Position numbers and translations under genes: made by a program. 64,000 nucleotides of DNA from JABDKH01 sp963768565 (GTDB taxonomy: Bacteria; Bacteroidota; Rhodothermia; Rhodothermales; JABDKH01): NCBI GenBank assembly GCA_963768565.1, contig CAVYIO010000020.1, positions 124,001 through 188,000 of the forward strand. Direction: 5' to 3'. Position 1 is the first letter of the stretch. The number at the start of each line of letters is the position of its first letter. The notes under the pieces were generated by a model, which saw nothing but the letters and a program-made list of their open reading frames with translations, was not told the DNA's origin and made no database searches. Positions 51,224 to 59,942 of the stretch are shown one piece after another.

Positions 51224-51980
51224 TCACCGGCGCATGATCGGACGGCTTCGAACCCTTGCGTTCGTCCCGGTCGACGTATGCAGCGGTGCACCGGCCTGAC
51301 ATCGGCGCCGTCGCCAGGATGTGATCGATGCGCAGTCCATCACCCTTCGGGAACGAGAGCCGGCGATAGTCCCACCAGGAATACGGTCCATCTTCGTGAT
51401 GATGAAGACGAATCGTGTCCGCAAAGCCGAGGTCGACGACGGCTCGCAGCCACGCCCGCCCGGCCTCGTGACACAGCACCGACTCGCGCCACCGATCCGG
51501 GTTCGCGGCATCCCGATCATCCGGAGCGACGTTGAAGTCGCCGCACAGCAGCACCGGATCGTCGGCTTCGTAGTTGCGCGCGATATAGTCCTTCAATCGA
51601 GCCATCCAGTCAAGCTTGTACTCCCACTTGTCGGATCCCACTTCCCCGCCGTTCGGCACGTATACCGAGACGACATTGACGCCGGATGTCCGCGCGGCAA
51701 TGACGCGTGACTGCGGATCGTCGACCCCGTCTTGCATCCCGGTTCGGACGTCGGTGATATCGCTTCGACTCAGGATCGCAACACCGTTGTACGTGCGTTG
51801 ACCGTGCACGGCGGCATGGTAGCCCGCAGCGGTTATCTGATCATGAGGAAACAGATCGTCCGGCACCTTGAGCTCCTGCAGGCACAAAATGTCGGGTTGC
51901 ATTTTGTCGAGCCAGGCAAGGGCTCGATCAAGGCGAGCTTTGATTGAGTTGACGTTCCACGTCGCGACCTTCAGCATCAT
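51198..51980 (-). CDS. xthA: exodeoxyribonuclease III
   Basis: 260 residues, normal for ExoIII/AP endonuclease. The active site is visible: N9 in ATWNVNSIKAR, E36 in ILCLQELKVP, the YVPNGGEVGSDK loop, GDFNVAPDD, WWDYRRL, IDHILAT and SDHAPV near the C-terminus. The enzyme cuts DNA 5' to abasic sites and removes 3' blocking groups in base excision repair. It is cytoplasmic, without signal peptide. ATG 51980 or the adjacent ATG 51977 may be used. It ends inside chrA's start and follows a frameshifted TonB receptor by three bases. Confidence 0.95.
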   Translation of the reverse strand: MMLKVATWNVNSIKARLDRALAWLDKMQPDILCLQELKVPDDLFPHDQITAAGYHAAVHGQRTYNGVAILSRSDITDVRTGMQDGVDDPQSRVIAARTSGVNVVSVYVPNGGEVGSDKWEYKLDWMARLKDYIARNYEADDPVLLCGDFNVAPDDRDAANPDRWRESVLCHEAGRAWLRAVVDLGFADTIRLHHHEDGPYSWWDYRRLSFPKGDGLRIDHILATAPMSGRCTAAYVDRDERKGSKPSDHAPVIAEFDVSE

Positions 51981-51983
51981 GGG

Positions 51984-54255
51984 CTAGATGTCAACCTGCA
52001 ATTTCAACGTGAGGTTACGCGGCGGTGCGAGCAGAGCCGGGCGCTCGAGGTAGTAGTAGTCCATCACGTTGTTGACGAGAACAGAGAACTGAAACTTACT
52101 CCACCTCAGCGTAGCACGAAGATCCACCACGTGCGTCGCCACAAGGATGTCGGCGTCCGGGACAAATGACGGCAAAATCAGAGTCGATCTTGTCCGGTAT
52201 ACTGACGAAGCGGTAGTCGGCGCCAGCCTCAATCCACGATGCAAGGCGTGCGGTGCCGCTCGTCACCAGCAAGTGCCGGGGCCTGTACGGCAGGTCATCC
52301 CCATCGGGGTCTTTGGTGTCGAGGTACGTGTAGCCGACCGACAACCTGCCCCACTCGGCCGGCAGTACGAATGCAACGTTGGCCTCAACTCCTGCGATCC
52401 GACTGCCCTCTCCGAGATTCAGAAACTGGAATCCGACGAGCTCTCTCACGAATCGCGGCTCGATGAAGTTGTTGTAGCGGTTCCAGAAGCCAGCGACATC
52501 CCACTCGATCCCGTCAAAGAGTCTTCCCTGCCCTACCCATCCCCTCAGTCCCAGCTCGGCACTGCTGCTCGTCTCCGGTTCTACACGCGGATTACGGTAG
52601 ATCGGGATATACCCCTGATCGTCGGCGAATCGCTCGGCGAGGCTCGGCGCGCGAAATCCGAGTCCCCACGCGGCCCGGAGGACCATGGCATCACCCATCG
52701 TGTACGACGCGGCAATCTTCGGGCTGAGTCGGGTGACGGACTGAACCGCGTCGACGCGGTAAAAGTCGAATCGTGCACCGGCGACGAGGGCTATCTCCTT
52801 GGTTGCCTGACCTTCCCACTGACCGAACACGGCGACTTCCGGCTGATTCCCCAACCGGTCTCCGTCCGACGTTACGTAGAACGATGACTTCGTCGTATTG
52901 GCGTCGAAGCTCGTGCCGGCCGTCAGCGTGCCGGCCGAACCCATGAGGCGGGTATACTCGACCTCCGCACCGTATCTGACGCCCAGAGTTCCGTTGCTGA
53001 CGGGACCTGTCTCGCCCGTGATATCGTCGATGGGCCGAATCACGACTCCAAAAAGACGTATCCGGCTGGTGATGAGAGAGTTCGGATCCGGAATGAACTT
53101 GATGGTCGGGAGGAAGCTGAACTGGTTCGAAAAGTTGTCGCTCGATCCGGACGGCGACGTCGACCTGAGTGCGAGCATGCCCGGGTTCAGCACATCGGAA
53201 AGACCGTTCCAGAAAAGAAAACTGTCGTGCTTGCGGTACAGGCCCCCGAGCAGCACATCCATCTGCAGCTTCGGGCTGGCTGTCCATCCCAGCTTCGCGT
53301 ATCCCTGATAAAGCCAGGTCTGTTGGAAGTTCAGGTAGCCGGTGTCTTTCCGGTACGATAGACTCACCCAGCCACCGACGGACGGCCCGAGCTTACGCGC
53401 ATGATCGACGCGGGCACCGGCAAACCAACGGAGGTCTTCTCCCCCATCCGGCCAATTTGCTTTCCACAAACCGCGCCACACATTCTCATACGTCCCGCCG
53501 TAGGCTTGTACGCTCGTGGTCGGGCGCTCCGGGTAGTCCTTTGTGATAACATTGATGACGCCGCCCAGCGCACCACTGCCGTACAGGGCCGAACCCGGCC
53601 CTTTAAGCACCTCGATCTGCTCGACCTGGGTCATCGGCATGATGTCGAGCGGTACGCCGTCGGTGTCGGGCGAGAGAAGCTGCGAGCCGTCAAGCAGCAG
53701 CAGTACGCGGCTTCCGGTGTTGTAGGCGAAGCCGCTCGATCCGCGCAGGTTGACCTGATTGTCCTGCATCTGAAGGCCGGACACATAGCGCAGCGCTTCG
53801 TCCAGAGAAACGGCGTTTCGCGCGTCAAGCTCTCGCGAGGATACGACGGCGATGCTTGCCGGAACCATGCTCGCAAGCTGCGCTCGACGGGATGCCGTGA
53901 CCACCACTTCTCCAGACTGGATGACGACTTCCGGAAGGACGAAGTCGAGAATGACCGGCTGCCCGGCCCCGGCGCTTATGTCCGCACTCTGTCGACGATA
54001 CCCGACGGCAGATGCCCGCACCGTGTAGTCACCCGCCTGCGGCAACGTAAGAACGTACGTCCCGTCCACTCCCGTGGTGGTTCCGACCCTTCCTCCATCG
54101 ACGTAGACGTTAACGCCGGGCAGCGCAAGTCCGGAGTCGTCGCGCACAAGGCCCTGCACCTCAACACGTTGCGCACTTACACTCGTCGTCACCAGACCCA
54201 TCGTGCAGGCCAGTAACAGGCCTCTCAATATCCTTTGCGCCATGAGGTATTTCAC
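51984..54255 (-). pseudogene. TonB-dependent receptor, one frameshift near the 3' end
   Basis: SusC/FepA-like receptor. The signal peptide ends TSVSAQ. A carboxypeptidase-like domain (EVQGLVRDDSGLALPGVNVY) and a plug (ALRYVSGLQMQDNQVNLRGS, VEQIEVLKGPGSALYGSGAL) precede the barrel. The first frame runs from 54255 and loses homology after FVSIPDKIDSDF near 52168. The end (ILVATHVVDLRATLRWSKFQ to LTLKLQVDI) lies in another frame down to 51984. Removing one base gives 756 residues, a normal size. The plug and the final barrel strand pattern suggest siderophore, cobalamin or other metal-chelate uptake, without specific evidence. A lipoprotein gene overlaps its start by four bases. Confidence 0.87.
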
Positions 54256-54758
54256 GGGAAGTCGGGCAGGTTATCAAAGTCCACGGCTATCGCTACGTCG
54301 ACCGTGTCGTCGCGAGCGACAGTGAAGATGCGCGAATTCTCCTCGTAGATTCCCAGTGCCTCCCACGAGAAGGGGTCGGAGGTTTTCTGTCTCGCAACGA
54401 CGGCGAAGGGATATGTACCGGCAGGTACGTCCTTCAGGACGACGGTCTGGCTTTCGACGCCATATTCGAGCCGGTCGCTGAACTCCAGTTTGTTCAGCTG
54501 CAGGAAGTCGGCCGTGTCGAGGGGTACGAATCGCATGGCCACGAACCGCATGTCCACGATCGCATCACCCGCGGGCCATCCACCCGTGTATTCGATGATG
54601 CCTCGAATTGAGCCCACGGACACGTCGATGGGTGGGGCGATGTCCGAGTCGCAACCGCTTGAGGCGAGCAGCGCGATCGCAAGGACCAGCAAAACACCGA
54701 CCCATGGGCGGTCACTGCGTTCACTCGACGGAATCGCCGATGATCCGGGGGTGGGCAT
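54252..54758 (-). CDS. lipoprotein co-translated with a TonB receptor
   Basis: 168 residues from ATG 54758. After about 18 polar residues there is a hydrophobic signal and lipobox LLASSGCDSD. The mature protein is a small beta-rich domain (SIRGIIEYTGGWPAGDAIVD, then VVLKDVPAGTYPFAVVAR), like the carboxypeptidase D/transthyretin fold used in surface adaptors. Its last four bases overlap the TonB receptor start. It may be a surface-exposed partner of that receptor, as in SusD-like or other lipoprotein-receptor pairs, but no SusD signature is present. The start could be further upstream (54821), which seems too long for a signal peptide. Confidence 0.78.
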   Translation of the reverse strand: MPTPGSSAIPSSERSDRPWVGVLLVLAIALLASSGCDSDIAPPIDVSVGSIRGIIEYTGGWPAGDAIVDMRFVAMRFVPLDTADFLQLNKLEFSDRLEYGVESQTVVLKDVPAGTYPFAVVARQKTSDPFSWEALGIYEENSRIFTVARDDTVDVAIAVDFDNLPDFP

Positions 54759-54778
54759 GGCAGCGCTGTGTTCCGTTA

Positions 54779-55184
54779 TCACAAACCCTCTACGATTTCG
54801 CGACGGTTGCCGAGCGACCAACGAACCACGTCAGTCACGTCGATGATCAGGGAGATCGCATTCATAATAAGAAGAATTCGTATCCAGTTCGCGTACGAGC
54901 CGGCTGGAAGGACCTGCAGTCGAACGACAAGGTACGCCGCAAGCGGAATCCACAGAAAATGACCGAGTCCAAGGAGTCGCGAGAAGCCCGCACTCGACGT
55001 GATGACGCCCATGAGGAGTACGTTGACCACAAAGACCGCGAGCGTGACGAGGCCCTCCTGCGCAGCCGGGCCAGAGGACAGCACCTGCGACGTTCACTCC
55101 GCTCAACAGTATCAGCCAGATGTGCACATAGAGCGGCATGCGCAACAGGCCACGAGCAAATCGGATGAATGCCTTTGTCATCAA
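54779..55184 (-). pseudogene. small four-helix membrane protein, one frameshift
   Basis: The N-terminal part (MTKAFIRFARGLLRMPLYVH, then IWLILLSGVNVAGAV) lies in one frame from 55184. The rest (LVTLAVFVVNVLLMGVITSS to VTDVVRWSLGNRREIV) lies in another, joined near 55085-55092. Removing one base gives 134 residues with four helices, a plausible full protein. Composition and hydrophobicity are typical of small inner-membrane proteins of unknown function. It is upstream of the lipoprotein and TonB receptor on the same strand, separated by about 20 bases. The break is probably a sequence error, like others in this window. Confidence 0.7.
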
Positions 55185-55283
55185 CCCCGCTCAGGTATCT
55201 CACTTACATGATGAATCGGTATACTCTGTCTCCGCGCCTTCGACGTAGGCGGCAGAATCTGAAGATAGCCAGACGTACGCATC

Positions 55284-56390
55284 ATGATTGTTGACGGGAA
55301 ACCGCGCCGGTCGATCTGGTGGAGTGCTGACCGCCGTGTGCTGCAGATCATTGACCAGCGGCACCTGCCACACCGTTTCGTCGTGGAGGATCTGGCAACC
55401 ACGGAGGACGTGTTTACGGCGATTCGCGAGATGCATGTACGCGGTGCGCCACTGATCGGTGCCGCCGCCGGATACGGCGTGGCCTTCGCTGTTGCAGATA
55501 CAAAAGATGGCGCCTCGGCGGATGACGCCGCCAGGGCCGCCGCGACGCGACTACTCGAGTCCCGGCCGACCGCCATCAATCTGGCCTGGGCTGTTGAACG
55601 CGTGCTGGCCGCCGTGCTCGACGCCGAGTCGCCGGTCGAAAAGAAGCTTGCCGCAGACGATGAGTCAGACCGCATTGTGGAAGAAGAAGTTGACCGGTGT
55701 CGGCGTATCGGCGAGTACGGACTTCCTGTTGTCGAACAGCTCGCAAGGGGCCTCGATCGCCCCGTCAACATCCTGACCCATTGCAATGCCGGCTGGCTCG
55801 CGTGCGTCGACTACGGGACGGCGACGGCGCCCATCTACCTGGCGCACGACCAGGGAATACCCGTTCACGTGTGGGTTGACGAGACCCGCCCGAGAAACCA
55901 GGGAGCGCGACTCACGGCGTGGGAGCTGGGACAACACGGGATCCCCCACACGGTCATCGTCGACAACGCGGGCGGCCACCTCATGCAGCAGGGTCTCGTG
56001 GATCTCGTGCTGGTCGGATCGGATCGCACCACGCGACGCGGCGACGTCATCAACAAGATTGGGACGTATCAGAAGGCGCTCGCCGCATACGACAATGACG
56101 TGCCATTCTATGTCGCGCTGCCGTCCTCGAGCATTGACTGGTCGATGGACGATGGCCGGGAGACGCCCATCGAACAGCGAGACGGCGATGAGGTGCGATA
56201 CGTGCAGGGATGGGCCGATGGACGGGCCACCGAAGTCCGTGTGACGCCACCCGACAGCCCGGCAGCGAACTACGCATTCGACGTGACGCCGGCGCGTCTG
56301 GTGACGGGCCTGATCACAGAGCGTGGAATCTGCGGGGCGGGTCCAGCTTCAATGGTGTCGCTTTTTCCCGAGGCCAACACGCATGGATGA
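55284..56390 (+). CDS. mtnA: S-methyl-5-thioribose-1-phosphate isomerase (MtnA)
   Basis: 368 residues, normal for MtnA and distinct from eIF2B subunits by its full catalytic set. Visible: VRGAPLIGAAAGYGVA, the catalytic cysteine in NILTHCNAGWLACVDYGTA, the DETRPRNQGARLTAWEL loop, and the catalytic aspartate in VLVGSDRTTRRGDVINKIGT. The C-terminal AFDVTPARLVTGLITERG is also typical. It isomerises 5-methylthioribose-1-phosphate to methylthioribulose-1-phosphate, or the 5-deoxyribose equivalent. It overlaps the following aldolase gene by eight bases, so the two act in sequence. No other methionine salvage genes are adjacent. Confidence 0.96.
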   Translation: MIVDGKPRRSIWWSADRRVLQIIDQRHLPHRFVVEDLATTEDVFTAIREMHVRGAPLIGAAAGYGVAFAVADTKDGASADDAARAAATRLLESRPTAINLAWAVERVLAAVLDAESPVEKKLAADDESDRIVEEEVDRCRRIGEYGLPVVEQLARGLDRPVNILTHCNAGWLACVDYGTATAPIYLAHDQGIPVHVWVDETRPRNQGARLTAWELGQHGIPHTVIVDNAGGHLMQQGLVDLVLVGSDRTTRRGDVINKIGTYQKALAAYDNDVPFYVALPSSSIDWSMDDGRETPIEQRDGDEVRYVQGWADGRATEVRVTPPDSPAANYAFDVTPARLVTGLITERGICGAGPASMVSLFPEANTHG

Positions 56391-56973
56391 AACGGGATAT
56401 ATCCAGTTCGACAACCGCTCGGTGAAGGGTCCGCCACCCGAGGCCACGCTGATATCGGAACTGAACTACTGGCGCACCCGGTGCTTCGATGAAGGGCTGA
56501 TAGGAGTGGACGTGAACGGCACAGGTTTCGGGAACGTCAGCGTCCGTATTCGAGGAACGTCCCGCTTTGTCGTTTCCGGAACGCAGACAGGCGCGCTGCG
56601 ACGCCTTTCGGCGCGTCATTACACGAAAGTCGTAGACAGCTGCATCGACGACAACCGGATAGTCTCCGTGGGTCCAATCTCCGCGTCCTCCGAATCGCTG
56701 ACGCACGCGGCGGTCTATCGTGCCGGCGGACGCATCGGAGCGGTCATCCATGTTCACAGCAAGATCCTGTGGGACCGACTTGTTGATATCGTACCGACGA
56801 CCAACCGGGCTGCCGCGGCAGGTACGACGGCGATGGCGCGTGAGATCGAACGGCTGGTCGCCTCGATGCGCGGTCGCAGCAATATCATTGTGATGGGCGG
56901 ACACAGAGAGGGACTGATTGCGTTCGGTGCCGGACCCGCGGCGGCCGCCGAGGCGCTTTTCGCGACGGGTTGA
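56383..56973 (+). CDS. class II aldolase/adducin-family protein, probable (methylthio)ribulose-1-phosphate aldolase or dehydratase
   Basis: 196 residues. The class II aldolase zinc site is recognisable: GNVSVRIRGTSRFVVSGT, the SSESLTHAAVYRA helix with the catalytic acid, two zinc histidines in VIHVHSK, and the third in GGHREGLIAFG. Start ATG 56383 lies inside the end of mtnA. Possible roles are MtnB dehydratase (methionine salvage) or an aldolase that splits the sugar phosphate to dihydroxyacetone phosphate plus an aldehyde (the DHAP shunt for 5'-deoxyadenosine and methylthioadenosine). The absence of other mtn genes nearby makes the second reading attractive. Confidence 0.85.
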   Translation: MDETGYIQFDNRSVKGPPPEATLISELNYWRTRCFDEGLIGVDVNGTGFGNVSVRIRGTSRFVVSGTQTGALRRLSARHYTKVVDSCIDDNRIVSVGPISASSESLTHAAVYRAGGRIGAVIHVHSKILWDRLVDIVPTTNRAAAAGTTAMAREIERLVASMRGRSNIIVMGGHREGLIAFGAGPAAAAEALFATG

Positions 56974-57020
56974 TTGCGGGCGCGATACGTCGACGACATA
57001 GCGGCTTGACGCATCGTCTC

Positions 57021-57050
57021 AGGATTGCTTCGCGTTGCTCGCAACGACGT
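57021..57050. repeat. REP-like palindromic intergenic element
   Basis: GGATTGCTTCGCGTTGCTCGC followed by AACGACG contains CGTTGC-TC-GCAACG, a 6-bp hairpin. It closely resembles the widespread GGATTGCTTCGCTTCGCTCGCAATGACG-type intergenic repeat seen in many bacteria. It lies in the 218-base gap between the aldolase gene and the next gene. Confidence 0.55.
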
Positions 57051-57191
57051 ATGGCGGCGGTCGCAGAGCGAGTGCTGCAAATCCGGGTCGCCAAATCGAA
57101 AGCCAGAACTGCCCACTCCAGGCGGGACCGTTTTCCCAATCAAGTGGTAGACCATCGAGAGTCTCAAATACAAAAAAGGACCACAACAGAT

Positions 57192-57794
57192 ATGGACCCG
57201 GAGTCGCAACCATACGCCGATCACTTTGAACCGGTGCCTCCCATCTTCCAATCGACCGAAACCGGGCGAGCGTTCGAGCGATGTGTGGCGTGCGACAGAT
57301 TCCTTCTCGACGACACGACGCAGTACGTCATCGAAAAGGCGTTCCGCTCGTACGAGGGATTTGACGCGCGCGAGACGATCTTCGAGTATGCCCTCTGTGT
57401 CGATTGCCGCGACGCGCTAATGGAGGAGTTGTCGGAAGAGTCGCTGCAACGAATGCAGAATTACTTTGCCTCGCATGTTGCCGTCGCGGTGCGGAGATTA
57501 CGATTGATCGAATCCGCTCAGTCCAACGTGCAGCTTGACCCCTGGATTTCCACCTGCATGATCAGCGGCGCGCCAGTGCAGGAACTGAACGAGTACCAGG
57601 TTTATTGCGAGTGTCAGGGACCCAACATGCTCTACTCGTACGCCCCCTTCACCATCGGTGGCCCGGTGATGGACGAGATCGCCGAACTCCTGTCGAACAA
57701 AACGCTCGATGAACTCGACGGATTTGCCGACGACATCCTCGGATTGCCACCGGAACTGGAGGAGTTATTCAAGCGTCGGGTGGTGCTTCTCTGA
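57192..57794 (+). CDS. Cys-rich hypothetical protein
   Basis: 200 residues from ATG 57192 (MDPESQPYADHFEPVPPIF). The frame is open upstream to 56970 but that part is repeat-containing intergenic DNA. Two Cys pairs near the N-terminus, C31-x2-C34 and C69-x2-C72, plus C122, C139 and C141 in TCMISG and YCECQG, suggest a zinc-ribbon or treble-clef metal site. The middle is helical; the C-terminus ends in LPPELEELFKRRVVLL. No signal peptide. I do not know the family; similar proteins may exist in Rhodothermota. It stands alone between the aldolase and the cytochrome-like genes. Confidence 0.72.
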   Translation: MDPESQPYADHFEPVPPIFQSTETGRAFERCVACDRFLLDDTTQYVIEKAFRSYEGFDARETIFEYALCVDCRDALMEELSEESLQRMQNYFASHVAVAVRRLRLIESAQSNVQLDPWISTCMISGAPVQELNEYQVYCECQGPNMLYSYAPFTIGGPVMDEIAELLSNKTLDELDGFADDILGLPPELEELFKRRVVLL

Positions 57795-57964
57795 CCCGGT
57801 CCCGGTCACCGAAGGACCATCCACGGCCGCTGCCATCCATCGAAAGAGGGGCAAATCGAGTGACCCTGCCATCAAACGTGACCTGCGTCACAGCATTTCG
57901 TCCGGGCACAGCCGATCTTGGTCCCGATGCGCCCCGCTATCTACATCACTCATTCGACATCCAG

Positions 57965-59209
57965 ATGCCACGACCTGAAGTCTACGGGGCCATCAGAGCC
58001 GGTTCTGGCCGCATAGCGGTCGCGCCTGTCCTGGTGATATTGACCTGTATGGCGGCCCTGCTGCCCGTCGCCTCTCTCGCCCAGCAGATCACACCCGACA
58101 ATCTCGAGCAGCGGGTGGCAGCCATCTTCGAACGAAGCTGCTCGCTCACCGGCTGTCACGCCGGCCCCGTGGCTCAGCAGGATATGTACCTGACCAGCAG
58201 CCGGTACTACGAGTCGCTTGTCGACCAGCCCAGCGTCGAGCGCCCGGACCTGAAGCGCGTCGATCCCGGAAGCCCCGAGACCAGTTATCTGATGATGAAG
58301 GTCAAAGGTGATCCGGGCATTATCGGACTCCCCATGCCTATGGCGGGCAACCGATTAACAGATGAAGAGGTCAAACTGCTTGAAGACTGGATTCGTGGCC
58401 TGAAGAGCGGGCAGGCGTCCACACTGGAGACGTCCGACGAACCCGCCTACCCTTTCGACGGGTGGAAGGCGATCAATCTTCCGACCACACGAACCGTGGA
58501 TCAGGGTCGATGGCTTTTCCTGATCTCACACCGATTCAATCCGAAACTGAGCTCCGGATATGATGCGTTCTATGGTCTGGATGGATCGGGCATTATCTAT
58601 CTCAGCCTGGGCTATGCCATTACCGACGACTTCCTTGTGTCGCTCGCCCGCAGCAATGCCGCGGACAATGTCGAGCTGTGGTCTCGCTATCGATTTGGTC
58701 AACAGGGCATCGGGGGATGGCCGCTCGGCCTGGCGGTGCAGGGCGCCGCGAACTGGGTCACGGAAGAGCCGACGGTCGCCGACAGAACCAGCGCAGATGC
58801 CTTCAAGATGACCCTGCAAGTTCCGGCGACCATAGAAGTCACGGACGGGCTCGGCCTCGGAATCATTCCGGGAATCGTGTTGAATCCGGTCGAGTCGGTC
58901 GAAGGTGAGGATGCGCTGATCACGGTGGGTCTTGCCACGCAGTGGAACTTCCACCACAATCTCTCGCTGGTGGCGGAGTGGGCGCCGATTGTCAGCGGCT
59001 ACACACGCACTACCACCTTTGGAAACGACATTCGTTTTGATTCCTGGGGAGCCGGTTTGCAGATCGCTACGGGCGGTCACGTGTTCCAGATCGTCGTCAG
59101 CAATTCGGTGGGACTGACGGGAGATCAGTATCTCCGCGGAGGCGATCTGGATATTCGCGACGGTGACATGCGTCTCGGGTTCAACATCTTCCGAGTCATC
59201 AAATTCTGA
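57965..59209 (+). CDS. cytochrome-like domain fused to DUF5777-type outer-membrane beta-barrel
   Basis: 414 residues from ATG 57965; a signal peptide ends ASLAQQ near residue 40. Residues 44-145 are a cytochrome c-like domain: C59-x4-C64-H65 in SCSLTGCHAG, a possible Met ligand in GIIGLPMPMAG, and the closing helix LTDEEVKLLEDWIRGL. The spacing C-x4-C-H is longer than normal C-x2-C-H. From about 160 the chain is a beta-barrel (FLISHRFNPKLSSGYDAFYG) ending LGFNIFRVIKF, typical of DUF5777 outer-membrane proteins. The next gene encodes the same domain as a free lipoprotein. Together they may carry electrons across or at the outer membrane, which is inference. Start uncertain; 57860 is possible but gives a long N-terminus. 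Confidence 0.82.
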   Translation: MPRPEVYGAIRAGSGRIAVAPVLVILTCMAALLPVASLAQQITPDNLEQRVAAIFERSCSLTGCHAGPVAQQDMYLTSSRYYESLVDQPSVERPDLKRVDPGSPETSYLMMKVKGDPGIIGLPMPMAGNRLTDEEVKLLEDWIRGLKSGQASTLETSDEPAYPFDGWKAINLPTTRTVDQGRWLFLISHRFNPKLSSGYDAFYGLDGSGIIYLSLGYAITDDFLVSLARSNAADNVELWSRYRFGQQGIGGWPLGLAVQGAANWVTEEPTVADRTSADAFKMTLQVPATIEVTDGLGLGIIPGIVLNPVESVEGEDALITVGLATQWNFHHNLSLVAEWAPIVSGYTRTTTFGNDIRFDSWGAGLQIATGGHVFQIVVSNSVGLTGDQYLRGGDLDIRDGDMRLGFNIFRVIKF

Positions 59210-59216
59210 CGCCATC

Positions 59217-59645
59217 ATGGATCATCCATTTCGCTCTTCGTGGTTTGCCTTCCCACTGATCGCTATCGCTCTTATCGCCGTCGGGTGCGAGCACGCGGGA
59301 CCCCTCGAAGCTGAGCCTGCCGCGCCCACGCTGACCAGCATTCAGCAGAACACCTTCAACGTCAGCTGCGCCGTCTCCGGATGTCACCTTGGCGGCGGTG
59401 CCGCGGCACAGCTGGATCTCAGCACCGGAAACTCGTTCGCGAATCTCGTGGGAGTGGCGAGCGGCGAAGTGCCGTCGCTCCTTCGTGTGGAAGCCGGCAA
59501 TCCGGATGACAGCTATCTGGTCCGGAAGATAGAAGGCACACCGGGTATCGTCGGCCTTCAGATGCCGCGCGGCCGGGACCCGCTGTCGGCCGTTCAGATT
59601 CAGGCGATACGGGACTGGATCGAAGCGGGAGCTGCGGACGACTAG
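59217..59645 (+). CDS. lipoprotein with C-x4-C-H cytochrome-like domain
   Basis: 142 residues. The signal and lipobox ALIAVGCEH place the acyl Cys at 24. Residues 37-140 are homologous to the N-terminal domain of the preceding gene: C51-x4-C56-H57 in CAVSGCHLGG, ESYL-like DDSYLVRKIEGTPGIVGLQM with the putative Met ligand, and VQIQAIRDWIEAGA as the last helix. It lies seven bases after its paralogue, hence is co-transcribed. The domain looks like a small c-type cytochrome, but haem attachment by C-x4-C-H is unusual and must be shown. Anchored in the outer or inner membrane, it could hand electrons to the barrel protein. Confidence 0.82.
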   Translation: MDHPFRSSWFAFPLIAIALIAVGCEHAGPLEAEPAAPTLTSIQQNTFNVSCAVSGCHLGGGAAAQLDLSTGNSFANLVGVASGEVPSLLRVEAGNPDDSYLVRKIEGTPGIVGLQMPRGRDPLSAVQIQAIRDWIEAGAADD

Positions 59646-59697
59646 ATCGGCGACGCGGTAGTCAAGCCTTCCGTGCTAGCGTCCCGTCGTCTGCGAA

Positions 59698-59898
59698 TCA
59701 CGACAACCGCTGGACGGGCGGACAACCCACATCGCCGTACGAGCAGAATACACAGCAGTCCCCGTCGAGCGGCTTCACACTGACTGCGCAGGCCGGGCAC
59801 TCCCAGAAGTGAACACAGGCGTTCTCCGGCATGGTTTCCGTCGACTGGTGACCACACGAAGGACATGTAAGCGTCGAGGAGAGCGTGATGTCATTCAT
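59698..59898 (-). CDS. small zinc-ribbon protein with GDCCVFCSYG motif
   Basis: 66 residues with nine cysteines: C12-x2-C15, C28, C34-x2-C37, C48-C49, C52 and C59. The first part is a zinc ribbon (LTCPSCGHQS to FWECPACAVS). The tail GDCCVFCSYGDVGCPPVQ is a known conserved motif in small bacterial proteins, often next to metal-related genes. A frame overlapping it (59642-59866) is a shadow. No signal peptide. It is 44 bases after the outer-membrane barrel gene on the same strand, so it may be the tail of that operon. The precise role is unknown. Confidence 0.8.
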   Translation of the reverse strand: MNDITLSSTLTCPSCGHQSTETMPENACVHFWECPACAVSVKPLDGDCCVFCSYGDVGCPPVQRLS

Positions 59899-59942
59899 AG
59901 TTGTCAGTGTGATGCGGATCCCGACACGTCAAGATCCGGATC

